A stretch of 64,000 bases of DNA, from the IMG/VR virus record IMGVR_UViG_3300045125_000168, positions 1 through 64,000 of that record; one strand, 5' to 3'. This DNA comes from a virus. This document shows positions 10,597 through 21,752 of the stretch, piece by piece. The notes under the pieces are model-generated. The model saw nothing but the letters and a program-made list of their open reading frames with translations, was not told the origin of the DNA and did no database searches. The position numbers were made by a program, and so were the translations under genes. Position 1 is the stretch's first letter. Each line of letters opens with the position of its first letter.

Positions 10597-13497
10597 CTAA
10601 GCTATGTTAGAAACACCAGCCGCCAACGCGGTTGCTCTCTTGCCCGACTGATATTGAATGGCACTTTCCTTAATCGGAAGACCAAAGCCCATACGTTCTG
10701 CAAGAGATGTCATCTTGGCTTGCAGTTGGGCCATACTTGGTCTGGAACAAATGCTTGCAAACTGCGAAAGACCCGTGAAGTTATCCCTAGCACTGCGCAA
10801 ATTGAGAGACATATTCAGCCAATCGGAGTTCGCTTGCCTTAATACCAATCCACGCAAACTGAAAAGGCCGTTGAGAAGTTGCAAGAGTTCCAAGATCGGT
10901 GCAGGAAGTTTCACATCTTTCACCGAACACGAAACCACGCCATAGGTAAGATCTGAAAGAGCCTCTAAAGCGTCGTCGAGCGGATTCAATAGGTCATTGA
11001 GCCATTTGATGGGAATACAAAAAATATTTAAAATAAAGTCGCGGATAAGGTCCAAAAATTGCCGAATCGGTAAGCCTATGGTGTTAAATAGTCCTTGAAG
11101 ATAAGGCAGAAGCAAAGACAAAAGGTCAATTTTAAGAGTTAGGTCTACAGCGAACACACATTTGATGAGGCTGTTCTCGTATCCCCCTGACCGCTCAAGT
11201 TGATATCGAGAGTCAAAAGACGCTCTAAGATGGCAAGCACCGAGTCGATCGCCAACTGGAACTGCAAGATAAAAGCATCAATCTTGTCCATGACTGTAAT
11301 AAGAACTTGGCGAATCATATCGATGATTCGTTCAAGCCATTTTTCTAGCATTTTTCTTTTGGCCTCAAGCCATTTCGATAAGGCCCCTAACGCTCCACCA
11401 GTCTCGCAGTTATTCAGTTGAAGCTCTAAACTCACGTTGAGCTTGGCAGGAGTGCCCTGTCTTTGCTTAACAGTACGCCTTTTTTCTGCGGAGTAATTCG
11501 TGTTATCGATGCGTGGCAGATACTCATAAGATAGATAACCGCTCCCAGGAGCAGGACTTCCCGAAACCTCAATCGTCATCGTCGCATTGTTAATGATCTT
11601 AGGATAAAACTTGCCGAGTAGTTTACTGTTGGGTGCCTCGTAAATGTTTATGGACGACCCTTCACGAATACCATGGTCTTCGCCTGTAATGGTCACGGTG
11701 TAAACAGGCTCGCTCATACCGGAGTCTGTTTCCTCCGGTGCTTTGGTCATCTCACTTTCATAGCGTTGATCTTGCTTTTTCAAGGTTTGTGTGCCGAGGT
11801 CTTGATTCACGATATCTTCGGCACTGTTGGTGGTGGACGTTAGGGTTTGTCCCGTTCGAGAGTCCACGATATCTGTGGAACTAGCGACACCACCCGTTCC
11901 GGTGCTTTCGACAGAACCGCAACCTCCGAAGTTTTTGCTCCAGTTGGTGAGGCGGGCAAGCAACATTGCAGCGGTCTCTTGAGACGGTCGCCCTTGTCTG
12001 CGGCCTTTGGACCCAGGCTGTTCTCCCGCACTTTTAGCCTCTGAGCGGTTCTCAAACTCTTCGGCTTGCTTGGCCGCAGTTTGACCGGAAGCACTGGCAC
12101 CTATGGAAGTATTAATAAGCTCTTTTTCTCTGGGGTCATCGCTGGTCGTGACGACATTGATAAGATCTCCTGCCGCACCACTCGCCTTAGTATTCGCACC
12201 TAACGCAGCTAGAATTTCCTCAGGGGTCAGGTTCGCATCATCCATGCAGCGAGGCGTCAGTTCATTCAGGGCTTCCTTTTTACCTGTCAACTCTTGGAGC
12301 AAGACTTCGAGAGCCCCCGCACGATCGGGAAGCTCTTTGATAAAGACCTTCCATAAGCTCAAACCAAGATCAAAAAGGCGACACTCAAAGTCTTTTAAAA
12401 ACTTTTCTTCTTCTGGTATGGCGAGCATGTAAGTGTTAATCACCGCAGACCCAGGAGGTACCGAAACTGCCGTGCTGACAAGTTCCGTGATCTCGTCGAG
12501 CTTTTGCGGCAACTCGAAATCCAGAACGTCAGGTCTGTTTTCAAAAAGTTCTTTTAAGTCCTCTGGCTGTAAGTTCTGCATCAAAAGACTATAAAACGAG
12601 GGGTCAAGGACGGAAGAGGTGATGCTGCGCAGCAGGCGATACTCTAGGTATTCTTTAATAGTCAGTTCAATCCAGTTTGACTCGCTTCTCCACGCAGGTT
12701 TTCTTAGAGCATCGTCTTTTGGCAAAATTAAAAGTTTAGAAAGAGTCGATAGATAATTTAAAACGACTTTAAATTTCGCTTTGAGGTCTACGTTAGCGTT
12801 GGGAGATTGACCTGCAAAGATGTTAGTGATCTGGGTTGCGGTAAAGCCGTAGGCGTCGAGTTTGCGCCTGTTGGCTGTACTTGCTAAAATTGTCTCGTTC
12901 CAAAATACACCGCTTTGAAACAGTGAAGGCTGATAGCCACTGATCTGATAAATTTGGTCAAAGCTGCGATCGATATAAGGCGAGTCGTTTTTTTTAGCGG
13001 TGTTGTTTTGTAGAAACATAACATTGCCAGAGGTCGAAGACAGGTGAGCTTCGGCAAGGTCCACAAAGTTCTGAAAACTATTCCCACCCAACTTCCATAA
13101 GCGACGAAAAGGCTCAACACGTCGGCCTTTGAGTATCTTAAAAAGTTTTCCGTTCAGACAAAGGGATGCCAAAAGCGCCGAGCTTCTGCTCATCGATCCG
13201 ACGACTTTCTTTAGTGGTCGGGTCGCGGTCAGGGCTAGTGATTTTCAAAAACTCTTCAATTTTTGCCATGGACCCAAAGTTGGGAACCGGACTTCCTTCT
13301 AACAACTGCCGTCGAAAAACTAACTGCTCTTCTAAGGCCGCTTTGACGCCTGGAAGCTGCGTGGCCGTAAGAAACGCGAGGCGATCAAAGTACGGCTTAA
13401 TTTGTGCGTCGAAGTCGTCTTCAAAGGCAATCAGTGAATTGATAAAGTCATCAGGAAGTTCACACTGAATGTAGCGTAAGCGATTGGGTGTGACCAT
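10597..13497 (-). CDS. Large virion structural protein (~965 aa), two frameshifts
   Basis: The ATG at 13495-13497 has GAGG seven bases upstream. Three frames join at about 13170 and 11150: MVTPNRLRYIQCELPDDF, then a 680-residue core, then DLTLKIDLLSLLLPYLQGLF to GVSNIA-stop. The middle contains a low-complexity linker rich in S, T, G and A (about 11830-12100). The C-terminal third is strongly amphipathic-hydrophobic (LLLPYLQGLFNTIG, IRDFILNIFCIPIKWL), as in membrane-interacting or pore-associated tail proteins. No conserved family is recognised. The position in the tail operon supports a structural role. Confidence 0.55.
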
Positions 13498-13555
13498 CTG
13501 AGCCCTCAGAATATAAACGCCTTTTGGTTTTTACATAATTTTATAAGTATCTGAT

Positions 13556-13798
13556 TTATATAATAATTCCAGGAGCGACCGTAGCCTGAGCGGCAGGCGA
13601 GCCTGCGGTCGGTATTCCAGCAGCCACCTGTGCAAAAGAAACAATATGCGGCACAATCGCCTTGGCGAGTCCATTACAGAACGCTTGCAGATTTGGCAGA
13701 GATGCAGGATCGGGCGGATGGCCTGTAGCGGCTAGTTCCGCTTGGACCAGACTAAACATTTGTGCTGCCAAGACTGTCTCTGAACCCATCAGTGGCAT
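13556..13798 (-). CDS. Small A/P-rich protein (80 aa), tail operon
   Basis: The start MPLMGSETVLAAQMF has AGGAG six bases before the ATG. The sequence is rich in A, G and P (GIPTAGSPAAQATVAPGIII) and ends with a hydrophobic tail. It could be a PAAR-like or decoration partner of the downstream spike genes, but no histidine/cysteine metal site is visible and I do not assign a function. Confidence 0.6.
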   Translation of the reverse strand: MPLMGSETVLAAQMFSLVQAELAATGHPPDPASLPNLQAFCNGLAKAIVPHIVSFAQVAAGIPTAGSPAAQATVAPGIII

Positions 13799-13809
13799 AT
13801 TCGTTTCTC

Positions 13810-14328
13810 CTATGACTTACAAGCTAGGGCCGAAATGTAAAACATGCGCAGCGTTGGAAACACTGCGGGTGTCGCGGACGTGATCTTAAATGTTATACCA
13901 AATCGTTTATATCCATCTTCTGACAAAGAAGAATCATAAGCAACCCCAAGATCAACCCCTAAAGACGCGCCTGTAAGAATGTTGGTAATCTTTCTCGTCC
14001 ATAAGGTCGGTTGCGAAAAAACTTCTGTCTTGGGGTCGTCTTCGGCAGCGTTTGAAATAATTTCAAATTGACCGCTCTCATACGATCCGTTTCGCTCTAA
14101 GAGATAACCGAGTAAAAGATAGCGGTAGTCGAAATACCCGAAGCGGTAGGCCAAAGATGGAACTAACACAAAAGACGACATCACGGAGGGTGTCTGAGCA
14201 AGATCATCGATGTTAAGGTTATAACCCGCTATCAGGCTTGGATGTAGAGTGACCTTTTCCAGTTCTCTGTTCGAGGACTTGGCTAAGATATTTTGTAGGG
14301 TTTGTAAATCAATCGTGACCTCTGCCAC
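13810..14328 (-). CDS. Uncharacterised tail-operon protein (172 aa)
   Basis: An uninterrupted frame from MAEVTIDLQTLQNILAK to FYISALACKS-stop. The composition is mixed beta (PSLAYRFGYFDYRYLLLGYLLE, with GITFKITSATPAV near the end), consistent with a beta-sandwich structural subunit. It lies eleven bases upstream of the 80-aa gene and seven downstream of the spike gene. No homologous family is recognised. Confidence 0.6.
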   Translation of the reverse strand: MAEVTIDLQTLQNILAKSSNRELEKVTLHPSLIAGYNLNIDDLAQTPSVMSSFVLVPSLAYRFGYFDYRYLLLGYLLERNGSYESGQFEIISNAAEDDPKTEVFSQPTLWTRKITNILTGASLGVDLGVAYDSSLSEDGYKRFGITFKITSATPAVFPTLRMFYISALACKS

Positions 14329-14335
14329 ACTAACC

Positions 14336-15937
14336 TCACGGAGAAAGAGTTATCGTCTTCGATGTTAGTGTTGGAATCTGAGCGATCAGTTGGTTTAACT
14401 GCGTTAGGATTGCAGGGTTGAGCGGGGTCGGAGCACCCATGTTCCCTGTTGTGATGAACATCGAGTTGGTTACAAAAGTATTTATTAGGGTTTGTAACCA
14501 AGTCGAAAGCTGCGTTCCCATCACCATCGGTTCGGCAGGAGTTGCACCTACGGCGACGATAGGAGCTTTCAAATTCATCTGTGCTCCTGCATTCACATCC
14601 ATTAAGGCTGTTGCTGAGAGTTTCATATTGAGCATCGACTCAATCGTCGCATCAAGGTAAGCCTTGACCCCCAACATTCCTTTCGACTCAATTCCAAAAT
14701 TCAAGGTGGATGACATGGAAGTAGAAAGCTGCGAGCTTGTGGAGAGAGACGCTAGACTGTCGATACTGGTTTGCAGGAGCGAGAAAGTTTTGATGTTGGT
14801 CGCGGCAAACGACATTTCAAGACCAGCTTTAACATCATAGTTCCCGAAGGGGACTAGCTGAGTCCAACCTTTCACGGCAGATAGCGAGAGATCCCAGTTG
14901 ACGTTGCCTAGCTCGTCCACTTTGAAACTGGTCCAATCACCAATCGTGGTGTAATAGCGATGCTGCGCCCTGAGATACGCTCCGTTAGGTCCAAAAGTCT
15001 GCAAGCCTTCGTCATTGAACACATGACCTTCGCGGATATCGACAAGGTTGATAGGCGGGATGGTCAAACCGTCTTCGGGGTTGAACAAAGGGTTGCGGAT
15101 AACACGGAGATATTCTTTAGCGTAAGGCCGCATTTTGAATTTGCCCGTCACAGGCGTCAGCGCCTCGGTAGCCGTAGCGACGGCAAACGACGTGAGACCA
15201 AAGCCTGCGGGTATGCCGAGAGGCCCTGCGGGTAAGCTGAAGTCTGGAAATGGATAAAGATGAAAGTTTGGGCTCTTGATGGGCGGGATGGTGAGCGTTT
15301 TAGAAAGCGCAAGCCGTGCAGTAATCCCCGCGATAGCAATAGGCGTCAGCGGCTTTGATCTCCGCACCACACCAAACCGCTCTTCATCCCCAAGAGAGAA
15401 AAGGGGGACGTTGCCACCCGAGGCTTTGTACTCCCAAAGCTGCCTTTGGTGTAAAGGTGCCTTTTGGCCGATCTCGGCTCGGTCCTGGTCAAGCCAAGAG
15501 CGCAAAACCCCGGCTCGCATCTCCAGCAGCGGTCTTTGTCCATAATAGGATTGAGCCATCCCTGACGAATGAATTTCGTGCTCGCTCTGGAAGCAAAGGT
15601 CGATAAAGGGTTTTTTTGCGCTTGTACCCTTCGATCTTTTTATCTGGTCGTTCGTCAAGATACCTCAGGAAGACAAGATCCTTGTTGTCGGACCTATAGG
15701 CTAAGAGTGCCTGCTGCCCGCTTTCAGGGATGCTTCTGATCCAAGAGGTCTTGGAGTCAAACGGCATGGGAAGCGAGAGGTCGCGTTCCCGTTGGCAAAA
15801 ACCACGCGCACCGACTGCGTTTCGCCTGAGGCTGAGTCCACCAGACCTTGAAATATGCCAGCGTCTGCAATCCCGTTACCTGTTTTATCGGCAGAACGGG
15901 ACGAGATCGTGTTCATTTTCTGACGCCAATCAATCAT
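14336..15937 (-). CDS. Baseplate central spike protein, gpV/gp5/VgrG-like (frameshifted N-terminus)
   Basis: The start is the ATG at 15935-15937 (MIDWRQKMNTISS), with GGAG upstream. The N-terminal ~120 residues look like an OB-fold (SVRVVFANG, then a loop, ESGQQALLAYRSDN, LVFLRYLDE). Frame changes near 15790 and 15600 link them to the long open frame. The C-terminal ~150 residues are short hydrophobic/hydroxyl strands (SLASLSTSSQLSTSMSSTL, MNLKAPIVAVGATPAEP), typical of a trimeric spike beta-helix, followed by a terminal helix with PMVMGTQLSTWLQTLI as seen at the end of gpV/VgrG-type spikes. It directly follows the hub gene. The role as the membrane-piercing spike is inferred from fold pattern and order. 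Confidence 0.6.
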
Positions 15938-15952
15938 AAGTATCCCAAGCTC

Positions 15953-18871
15953 CTAGTCCGAATCGTCGGGCAGGTTGTCGAACCCAGCGGCTTCCATCAA
16001 TTTCGGTGTGCAAGGCTCAACTGGGGGAGGAATCACAGAGTTTGCGTTCTTGTTTCCAGGAATCGCTCCTGCGCCTGTCACTTTAGGCACGTCTTTCGGG
16101 TTGAATCCTCTTCGGGAAAGTAACGCTGGGTGATGTGCTTCCAAACTTCCTGCAAATACCCGTCACCGTATTTTTTAAGGTATTCCGAGCGTCTTTCAAA
16201 GAAATCCATTCTTTGGGTTTTTCAAAATGGTATCCATCGTAGAAGCTACGGAAGTTCCCTCCCACACAAGGTCTAGGCCAAGTTCTTGTTGAATTGCGTT
16301 GACCCTTGCTAACACGGCTCGCTCGCTTGGTAGGGCGGCAGACTTGTCCACTACGGGAGCAACGTCTACGGCGAGACCGTACTGGTGCCAACTCTTGAAG
16401 GCTTCTGCGTTGGTTCCTGTACCCTCCGCACTGTTGAAAATCGCTTGCTGCCTCTCTGGGGAGCGAAAGGTCTCTCGCACTGAAATGTTAAGCTCCCTGC
16501 CGTTTGCACTCGGCTAAAAGCGCCTCGATCTTTTTGCGGAACGGTGGATACAGCTTGTCGAACCCATTTTTCAGCGGGCGGATTCGTGACTCGCTCCCGC
16601 ACCTGCTGCGAGGAGAGAGGTTTTTCCGGTTCAGTCGGTGACGCACCGCTTTTCTTGCTGACGTTGTTAGTTGCAGGGGAGTGAACACCAGAAGTCGGCT
16701 CGGCAGCATCGACGCCCGTCTCTTTGTCGCCTTTGTTTCCCCATAACGTCGCATAAGAGATCGGTGTGTTCACTGCTCCTGTCAGTAGCCTAAAGCTGCT
16801 GTTACCGTCTTTGCCGATGCGTTCGGCCATTAGGTTATTGAGGGCGATCGACACCCCTGCATCTTTACCGATGGACCAAGAGTAGGTCACTGCGGTGATG
16901 TTGCCGATGCGGTTCGACCTGAGCAGATGAATTGGACGGTTGGGAAACAGGAAAGGGCGATAAGCCAGGGTTCCTTCCCAAGTGGACGAGTTGGCAAGCC
17001 GCTTGGTGTATTCGATCATACCGAGTCGTGATAGGCGCTGAGGTCAGGGAACCTGCGATCTCCGAGGCTGTTTGGCCTGCAAACGGATAATCGACCGATT
17101 CAACGATCACACCATAGCGAGCCGCCAGTGCAGGTGAATATATAAAAGACCTTGGTGGCGAGTCACCGTCTTGGACGTTACCTTCACCTGTAGAGTTTCC
17201 CACTCACCATGAGCACCGTGGGAAAATCCTCTCCTTCGTCGTTCAGGGTTTCCTCTTTTTGGTGGTGCCCGAACGTAAAAATATTTTGAAGGCCCTTTTT
17301 CGATTTGGGATCTTCTTGTTGGTTTTTCCCGTGGTTTGTGAAAGCTGACGGAGTAAACCCTGCACATCGGGAACTCCACCAGAAGATCACCAGAGGGCGA
17401 CGTCAGGACTTGGAAGTCGAGCTTTTCTGTGAAAGATTTGATGATCTCCCAGCGTGTCGTAAACTCAGCGGCTGTTGGTCCATCTGCCGTTGTGGACTCA
17501 ATCAGCGACGAGGCCCCTGTCCCCCCGATGGGCAAAAGGAAGTGTAAATACCTCGCGTCAGGCCCACGGTACGTTCGGCTAGGGTGCCAAATGGTTTCTG
17601 CCCCGAGCTTATTCATTTGCTGCGTTGTCAGCCAAAGATTGTTCTTGGCAATGTTCTCATCAGGGAAGGGGACTCGATTGCACCCAAACATGGTCATTAG
17701 GTGCCACCGCTCCAACCAGTTCCCAGGGTTTTCGGGGTCATAGCAGACCACGTTGCCAAGAGAAAATTGACCGACACACCTTTTGGGCTAGGTTCTTATT
17801 ACTGAGGCTTGCGGAAGAGTCCTTCGCCTTGGCGTCGAACCCTTCTCCAATCACATCCCCCAGTACAAGCTCCCTAATGGTATCTTGCAAGGATGCTTTT
17901 GCGAAGGGTTGACTTAAAATTCCTGAGCGAGCGTAATCGGCAAAAAAGCCAGAGTCGAAAAAGAGGTCACCCGATATTTGATTCTGGTAGGCGTTCGATG
18001 CGACCCGCATCTTGGTCATCATGTGTCTGATGCCAATAAAGCCGAAATGCGATTCAAAGGAACTGCCATAACGTTATAGTAAGTACCGTTGTGACGGGAT
18101 GGTCGTGGACAACACCGCAAAAGACCCCGATCCACTCGTACGCCTGGTCGGTCGCAAAGGGTTTCGCACAAAAGATGCGAATCGGGTCGTGCTTATTAAA
18201 GCTACAGTCATTGACGCAGAAACGGTACTTTCTCTACGTCGTCGGTAGGAGCCGTGAACTGAACACTGCCCGAAAAGTCCACCGAGATTGAACCTGGTTT
18301 TTTAAGACCGTGAGAGGTTCTGGTCGTTTGAAGGCTGATACTCTTGGTTAGATGTCAGTCTTTTAATTTAAAAACGTTTCTTTTAAGGGCTTCTGAGTAT
18401 TCGGCCCCCGCCATTCTAAACCCTTGCCGTTAGGGTCGGTGAGGTTTTCGCGAGTAAGCTGCCAAATTCGGTGAGGTTGGCAATTTCAAGGCTTGCGGTG
18501 TTGAAGGAGTCTCGGTTGCCGTAGCCACACTGACGGACCCCGCAACCAAGGGCCTACGTCTACCCCAAAAATAAATACTTTGATTCGATGCCGATAGGCA
18601 CAGAACCGCCGTTCTCTGAAATTGTAAATGTCTGACATGGGCATAGTACCAACAATCTGAATCTTGCAGGGTTCAAAGATCGTCCAGTTCTTTGCGGAAT
18701 TATTTCTTCGGACGAGGCAATTTGAGAAATTCAACGCGGTCGCCGATACCGAGAGTCCCAAAGCCGTTCACGGATTATGGCCGAGATCGAGCGTGCGTCG
18801 GTTATTCGACCTGCGCACGGGCGAGGTCGGCTTTGTCTTTCCAACGCAGGCGAAGCGAGCTTGGTAATCAC
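15953..18871 (-). CDS. Baseplate hub (gp27/gpD-like) fused to an M15 peptidoglycan peptidase domain
   Basis: The reconstructed protein is ~970 aa with at least five frame changes. N-terminal part: DPIRIFCAKPF...WIGVFCGVV, a hub-type beta domain. Middle: a late-control/hub pattern, KLDFQVLTSPSGDLLVEF followed by ETLNDEGEDFPTVLMVSG. C-terminal part: an M15 (VanY / L-Ala-D-Glu peptidase-like) domain with SWHQYGLAVDVAP supplying H and D, then LVWEG..FRSFYDGYHFE supplying the final HFE histidine. The peptidase would open a hole in the peptidoglycan during injection, as tail-associated lysins do. The proposed start is a GTG at 18869-18871 behind AGAGGG. The first 150 residues are badly disrupted and could be a separate small gene. 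Two bases of spacing variation aside, it is followed directly by the spike gene. Confidence 0.65.
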
Positions 18872-18890
18872 TCAAGTCCCTCTGCGGAAG

Positions 18891-19327
18891 CTATCTTAAC
18901 TTTTTTCCAAAAAGAGGCGGTCCTAGCTCTTTTTTACCCATCGAGGAAGTAACCATGATTTTTGGAAAAGAGCAAATCGCATTCGCGTCCTTTGGTGCGT
19001 GAGCTTGATGATGTCTCGCTTCGGGCTCGTGCACGGCAGATGCTTTCCGGCATCTTGAACCCGTGCTCCTCAAAATGTGCAGGCGAGCCTGTCCATATCA
19101 TCCGGTGCGATGACAAAAATCCAAATCCTGAGTCGCCCTTGGTTTGGCTTTCCTCCGCGAGAGCAAGACCTCCGACCAGGACATGCCGTTCTCTTTGCCA
19201 ACACATCTAACACGACGTTCAAAAAGCCGATGCAGTGGTAACGCAGGAGCCAGCCCCTAGAACTTGCAGACAATTCTAGGCTCTCAGATATACCTTTCAG
19301 TGTTTTCACTTTTTCGAGCCAACTCAT
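18891..19327 (-). CDS. Uncharacterised tail-operon protein (~140 aa), frameshifted
   Basis: It starts MSWLEKVKTLKGISESLEL and continues through WLLRYHCIGFLNVVLDVLAK, a frame change near 19150, then RLRIWIFVIAPDDMDRL, and a disturbed C-terminus that could end SKNHGYFLDG-stop or FGKKLR-stop. It could be a tail-hub-proximal assembly protein by position. No motif was recognised. The repeats at 19352-19460 lie just upstream. Confidence 0.45.
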
Positions 19328-19351
19328 AGCCTTACTCTTTTCTCACCGAAT

Positions 19352-19460
19352 CTTGTCGTCGGTATGTCGTCGGACAAGCGGAACACCCGAAGCAGGTAAA
19401 AAATACTGTAACCAACCAATATCACAAATTATATTCAGCCTTGTTGTCGGTATGTCGTCG
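19352..19460. repeat. Pair of 21-bp direct repeats (TTGTYGTCGGTATGTCGTCG) upstream of the 19327 gene
   Basis: Two near-identical copies, 19352-19372 (CTTGTCGTCGGTATGTCGTC plus G) and 19440-19460 (CTTGTTGTCGGTATGTCGTC plus G), differ at one position and are 88 bp apart. Each contains an internal TGTCGTCGG / TGTCGTCG doublet. They lie in the 216-bp non-coding gap (19328-19543) before the tail-operon gene, so they may be protein-binding or promoter elements. No other copy was noticed in the window. Confidence 0.5.
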
Positions 19461-19543
19461 CAAAATCCCACCCTCTGCTTTTTCCGGTCAATTACATCAA
19501 AAACTTGAGGGCAGGATCGTCTTATGAAGACCCATTTATCCGG

Positions 19544-20079
19544 CTAATTAACTAAGGCGCGTAACCGCGCACGAGTGGAATCATGTTGGAGAGATTGAAC
19601 TCGGCGAGTCAGCAGGGCCGTGATGCTCCGATGCAACCAGGGTGAGATGCTCCCGTTCTCGGGTAAAACTCCAAGGGTCGGGATGCCCAACTGCTTGGCG
19701 TAAAGTAACTCTTGCCCCGTTTCACCACCGAAGCTCGGGCGAGTGAGATCAGTCACAATTAAATTTGCTCGCACAAGGAACCAAAGGTGCCTAAAGAGCA
19801 AATAGTAGGGCTCACCCTGATCGCCTGATAAAATAAAACGGGCAACATTTTCATACGGCAGCAACAACTCTTCTGGGATCGAAAGCACCGAGCATAGGCT
19901 TTTGGCTGCTTTCTTTTCGAGAGCATTAATAAACGGCAGGTCCGGTTTACCAAACTGAGAACCGACCAGTTCGCCTGGCTGTAGACGAGATAACCGAGGA
20001 ACACAGTGCCCTCACGCAAAGGCCCCACCCATTGCGGGATGTCTTGGAAGTTGACCACGGGATAAGAAAAATAGATCAA
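19544..20079 (-). CDS. Nucleoside 2-deoxyribosyltransferase-like protein (~178 aa), frameshifted
   Basis: It starts with a TTG overlapping the stop of the upstream gene (CTTTGATC), reading MIYFSYPVVNFQDIPQWV. After a frame change near 19890 it continues SIPEELLLPYENVARFILSG to the diagnostic part NLIVTDLTRPSFGGETGQEL followed by LYAKQLGIPTLGV. The D-L-x-x-PS-G-G-E-G-E-x-x-YA-x-LG-P pattern is that of the nucleoside 2-deoxyribosyltransferase / TIR-like Rossmann superfamily, in which the glutamate is catalytic. It may act on nucleosides or NAD-like substrates; this cannot be decided from sequence. Its place between virion genes and small coiled-coil genes is unusual. Confidence 0.45.
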
Positions 20080-20328
20080 AGGACGAAACTTGTTTGGTGC
20101 ACTCTGAGCGAAAATTGCGGTTGTTCCGGCTTAGTATCGACCGCCGTTTTCTCGAAACCCGCAAACTTCGCAGACTCTTCTTCTTTTGATTTTTCGTTAT
20201 TTTGTTCATGAGTCATACGTTCCACTTCACTTCGCATATTCGCCAAGGTCTGTTGAATCTGGTCGTTTGCCTTATCCATCATTTGTTTTGATGAATGCCT
20301 GGGGGTTTTCTTGGTCAAAGTAGCTCAT
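20076..20328 (-). CDS. Small coiled-coil protein (~84 aa), one frameshift
   Basis: The proposed start is ATG 20326-20328 (MSYFDQENPQAFIK) behind AGG at six bases. A one-base change near 20290 leads into MMDKANDQIQQTLANMRSEV, an uninterrupted helical, Q/E/K-rich stretch that ends FSLRVHQTSFVL-stop. The helical middle could form a coiled coil. It is coupled by a 4-bp overlap to the deoxyribosyltransferase-like gene. Function unknown. Confidence 0.5.
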
Positions 20329-20330
20329 TT

Positions 20331-20802
20331 TTACCTAACATTCGTGTGGATGGTTGCAAGTAAATGACTGATCCTCAGGCGAGTCTTCGTCTCGACGGGT
20401 TCCGTGAGTTTCATCTGCGAAACGTGTGGCAACCTGTTCGGGCTCAAACCACAGGCGTTCCATCTCTGCTCTAAGAATATTTTTTTGCAAATCTTCCAGG
20501 CAAACAAGTTGGTCATCTTGTAAGCGGTGGCCAATTTTGTGATTTTGCCCACATTTCTGAGAAGCTCGTCGGCATCGAACTTTGGCCGTTCAATCCCAAG
20601 GTCTTGAATCAGATACTCAAGAATAGCTCCGACATGATCGACGCTTTCTGGAGAGTGCGAGATCGGTGCTCATGTCTTCAATCAAGAGTTGAGTCACGGC
20701 CTCTTTGATGCTCGGGACACTTGCTTTGATTTGTTCGACATAGGGTTTCACGGCTCCAAAAAGCTCGTCCCCTGGTCTTTGGTCTTCGATGGGAAGGGTC
20801 AT
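20331..20802 (-). CDS. Uncharacterised helical protein (~155 aa), frameshifted
   Basis: It begins MTLPIEDQRPGDELFGAVKP and continues with SIKEAVTQLLIEDMSTDL. After one base is restored near 20650 it reads SPESVDHVGAILEYLIQDLG, then KITKLATAYKMTNLFA. The final ~40 codons are disturbed. The start overlaps the stop of the upstream gene by 4 bp, so both are probably translated together. The patterned helices suggest a tail-chaperone or adaptor-type protein, but no family was recognised. Confidence 0.5.
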
Positions 20803-21346
20803 AGGGAAGTCCTCAAAGGGCCAATTTTCATCGAGGTCAAATATTCCTTAATTAAAGAACTGCCCTCTTTGATATTCCAGTTGGTGGCGATGAGGTGACT
20901 GTAGATCTTTTCACCGACTTCAATAAGGCCATCTACGCGCTCGACTCCCGCCTCGATCGGCGAGAGGACGCTTGATATAACAGACTTCCGAACCCCATCC
21001 CGCAACTGGTTTAGGGGCTCGAAATACTGTTTATTCACCCAGGTAGTAGATTCTTTGAGATGAGTATGCCAGCGCACTTGCAAGAAGTAAAGATCTGTAT
21101 TCAACTCTTGCACTCGGTCCAGTGTGTGCTGGAGCCACGGCCATAATTTTGATCTGTTGCTGGAAGTCTTCATGGCGATGTGATCTTGGAAACGAAGATC
21201 GCCTTTGCTTGACGAGGAGATCACCCGCAGTTCTTTAAACTCCTGTTCAAAGTGCGGTGGAATCTCAAACGCAGGATCTTCCCGAAGCGGTGTGAGAAAC
21301 CGTTTCACCAGGACAGGATCAGCAGCATTTCTTGGATAAGGTTCAC
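20799..21346 (-). CDS. Uncharacterised helical protein (~180 aa)
   Basis: Best start is the GTG at 21344-21346 behind AAAGGA, reading MNLIQ; one base is lacking before NAADPVLVKRFLTPLRED. The rest is uninterrupted to IKEYLTSMKIGPLRTSL-stop. The long alpha-helical middle (LQHTLDRVQELNTDLYFLQV) suggests a helical-bundle structural or assembly protein. It overlaps the next gene by 4 bp. Confidence 0.55.
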
Positions 21347-21360
21347 GAAAAATCCTTTTC

Positions 21361-21752
21361 TCAGGCGCTTATGATTGGTATGGCCTCAACGCTGAGGTTG
21401 GCATCGTTGGTCAGATAAAAATCGGACGTCAGATAAATGTCCTCACCGATTTTCGGCTCAAAGCCTAGCTCTTGTTGCCAAAGGGTGTAACCCCCGTGAG
21501 CGTAGTAACCTTGAGCCGCCTCGTAGAAAGAACTGATTTTGTTTGGAAGCCAGAAAACAGTTTTTTTCCAAACTGACTTGCAATCGAGTATTCTTTCGGA
21601 TTCTCAAAATCCTTGCGGAGCAAAGCACTGAGGGGATTGTCTCCGAGCATCGCGGCTCGTCCTGTGTGCATACTCACAATCAAAACACCCGACTGCCTCA
21701 GTCTTCCCTCTCGCATATTGAGTATGAGGGCCATCAAACCCAAATTAGACAT
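21361..21752 (-). CDS. Uncharacterised protein (~130 aa), frameshifted C-terminus
   Basis: It starts MSNLGLMALILNMREGRLRQ, overlapping the upstream gene's stop. After a frame change near 21560 the better C-terminus reads ISSFYEAAQGYYAHGGYTLW and ends SVEAIPIISA-stop. The end is beta-rich and aromatic, similar in style to neck or tail-completion proteins, but not diagnosable. Confidence 0.5.
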
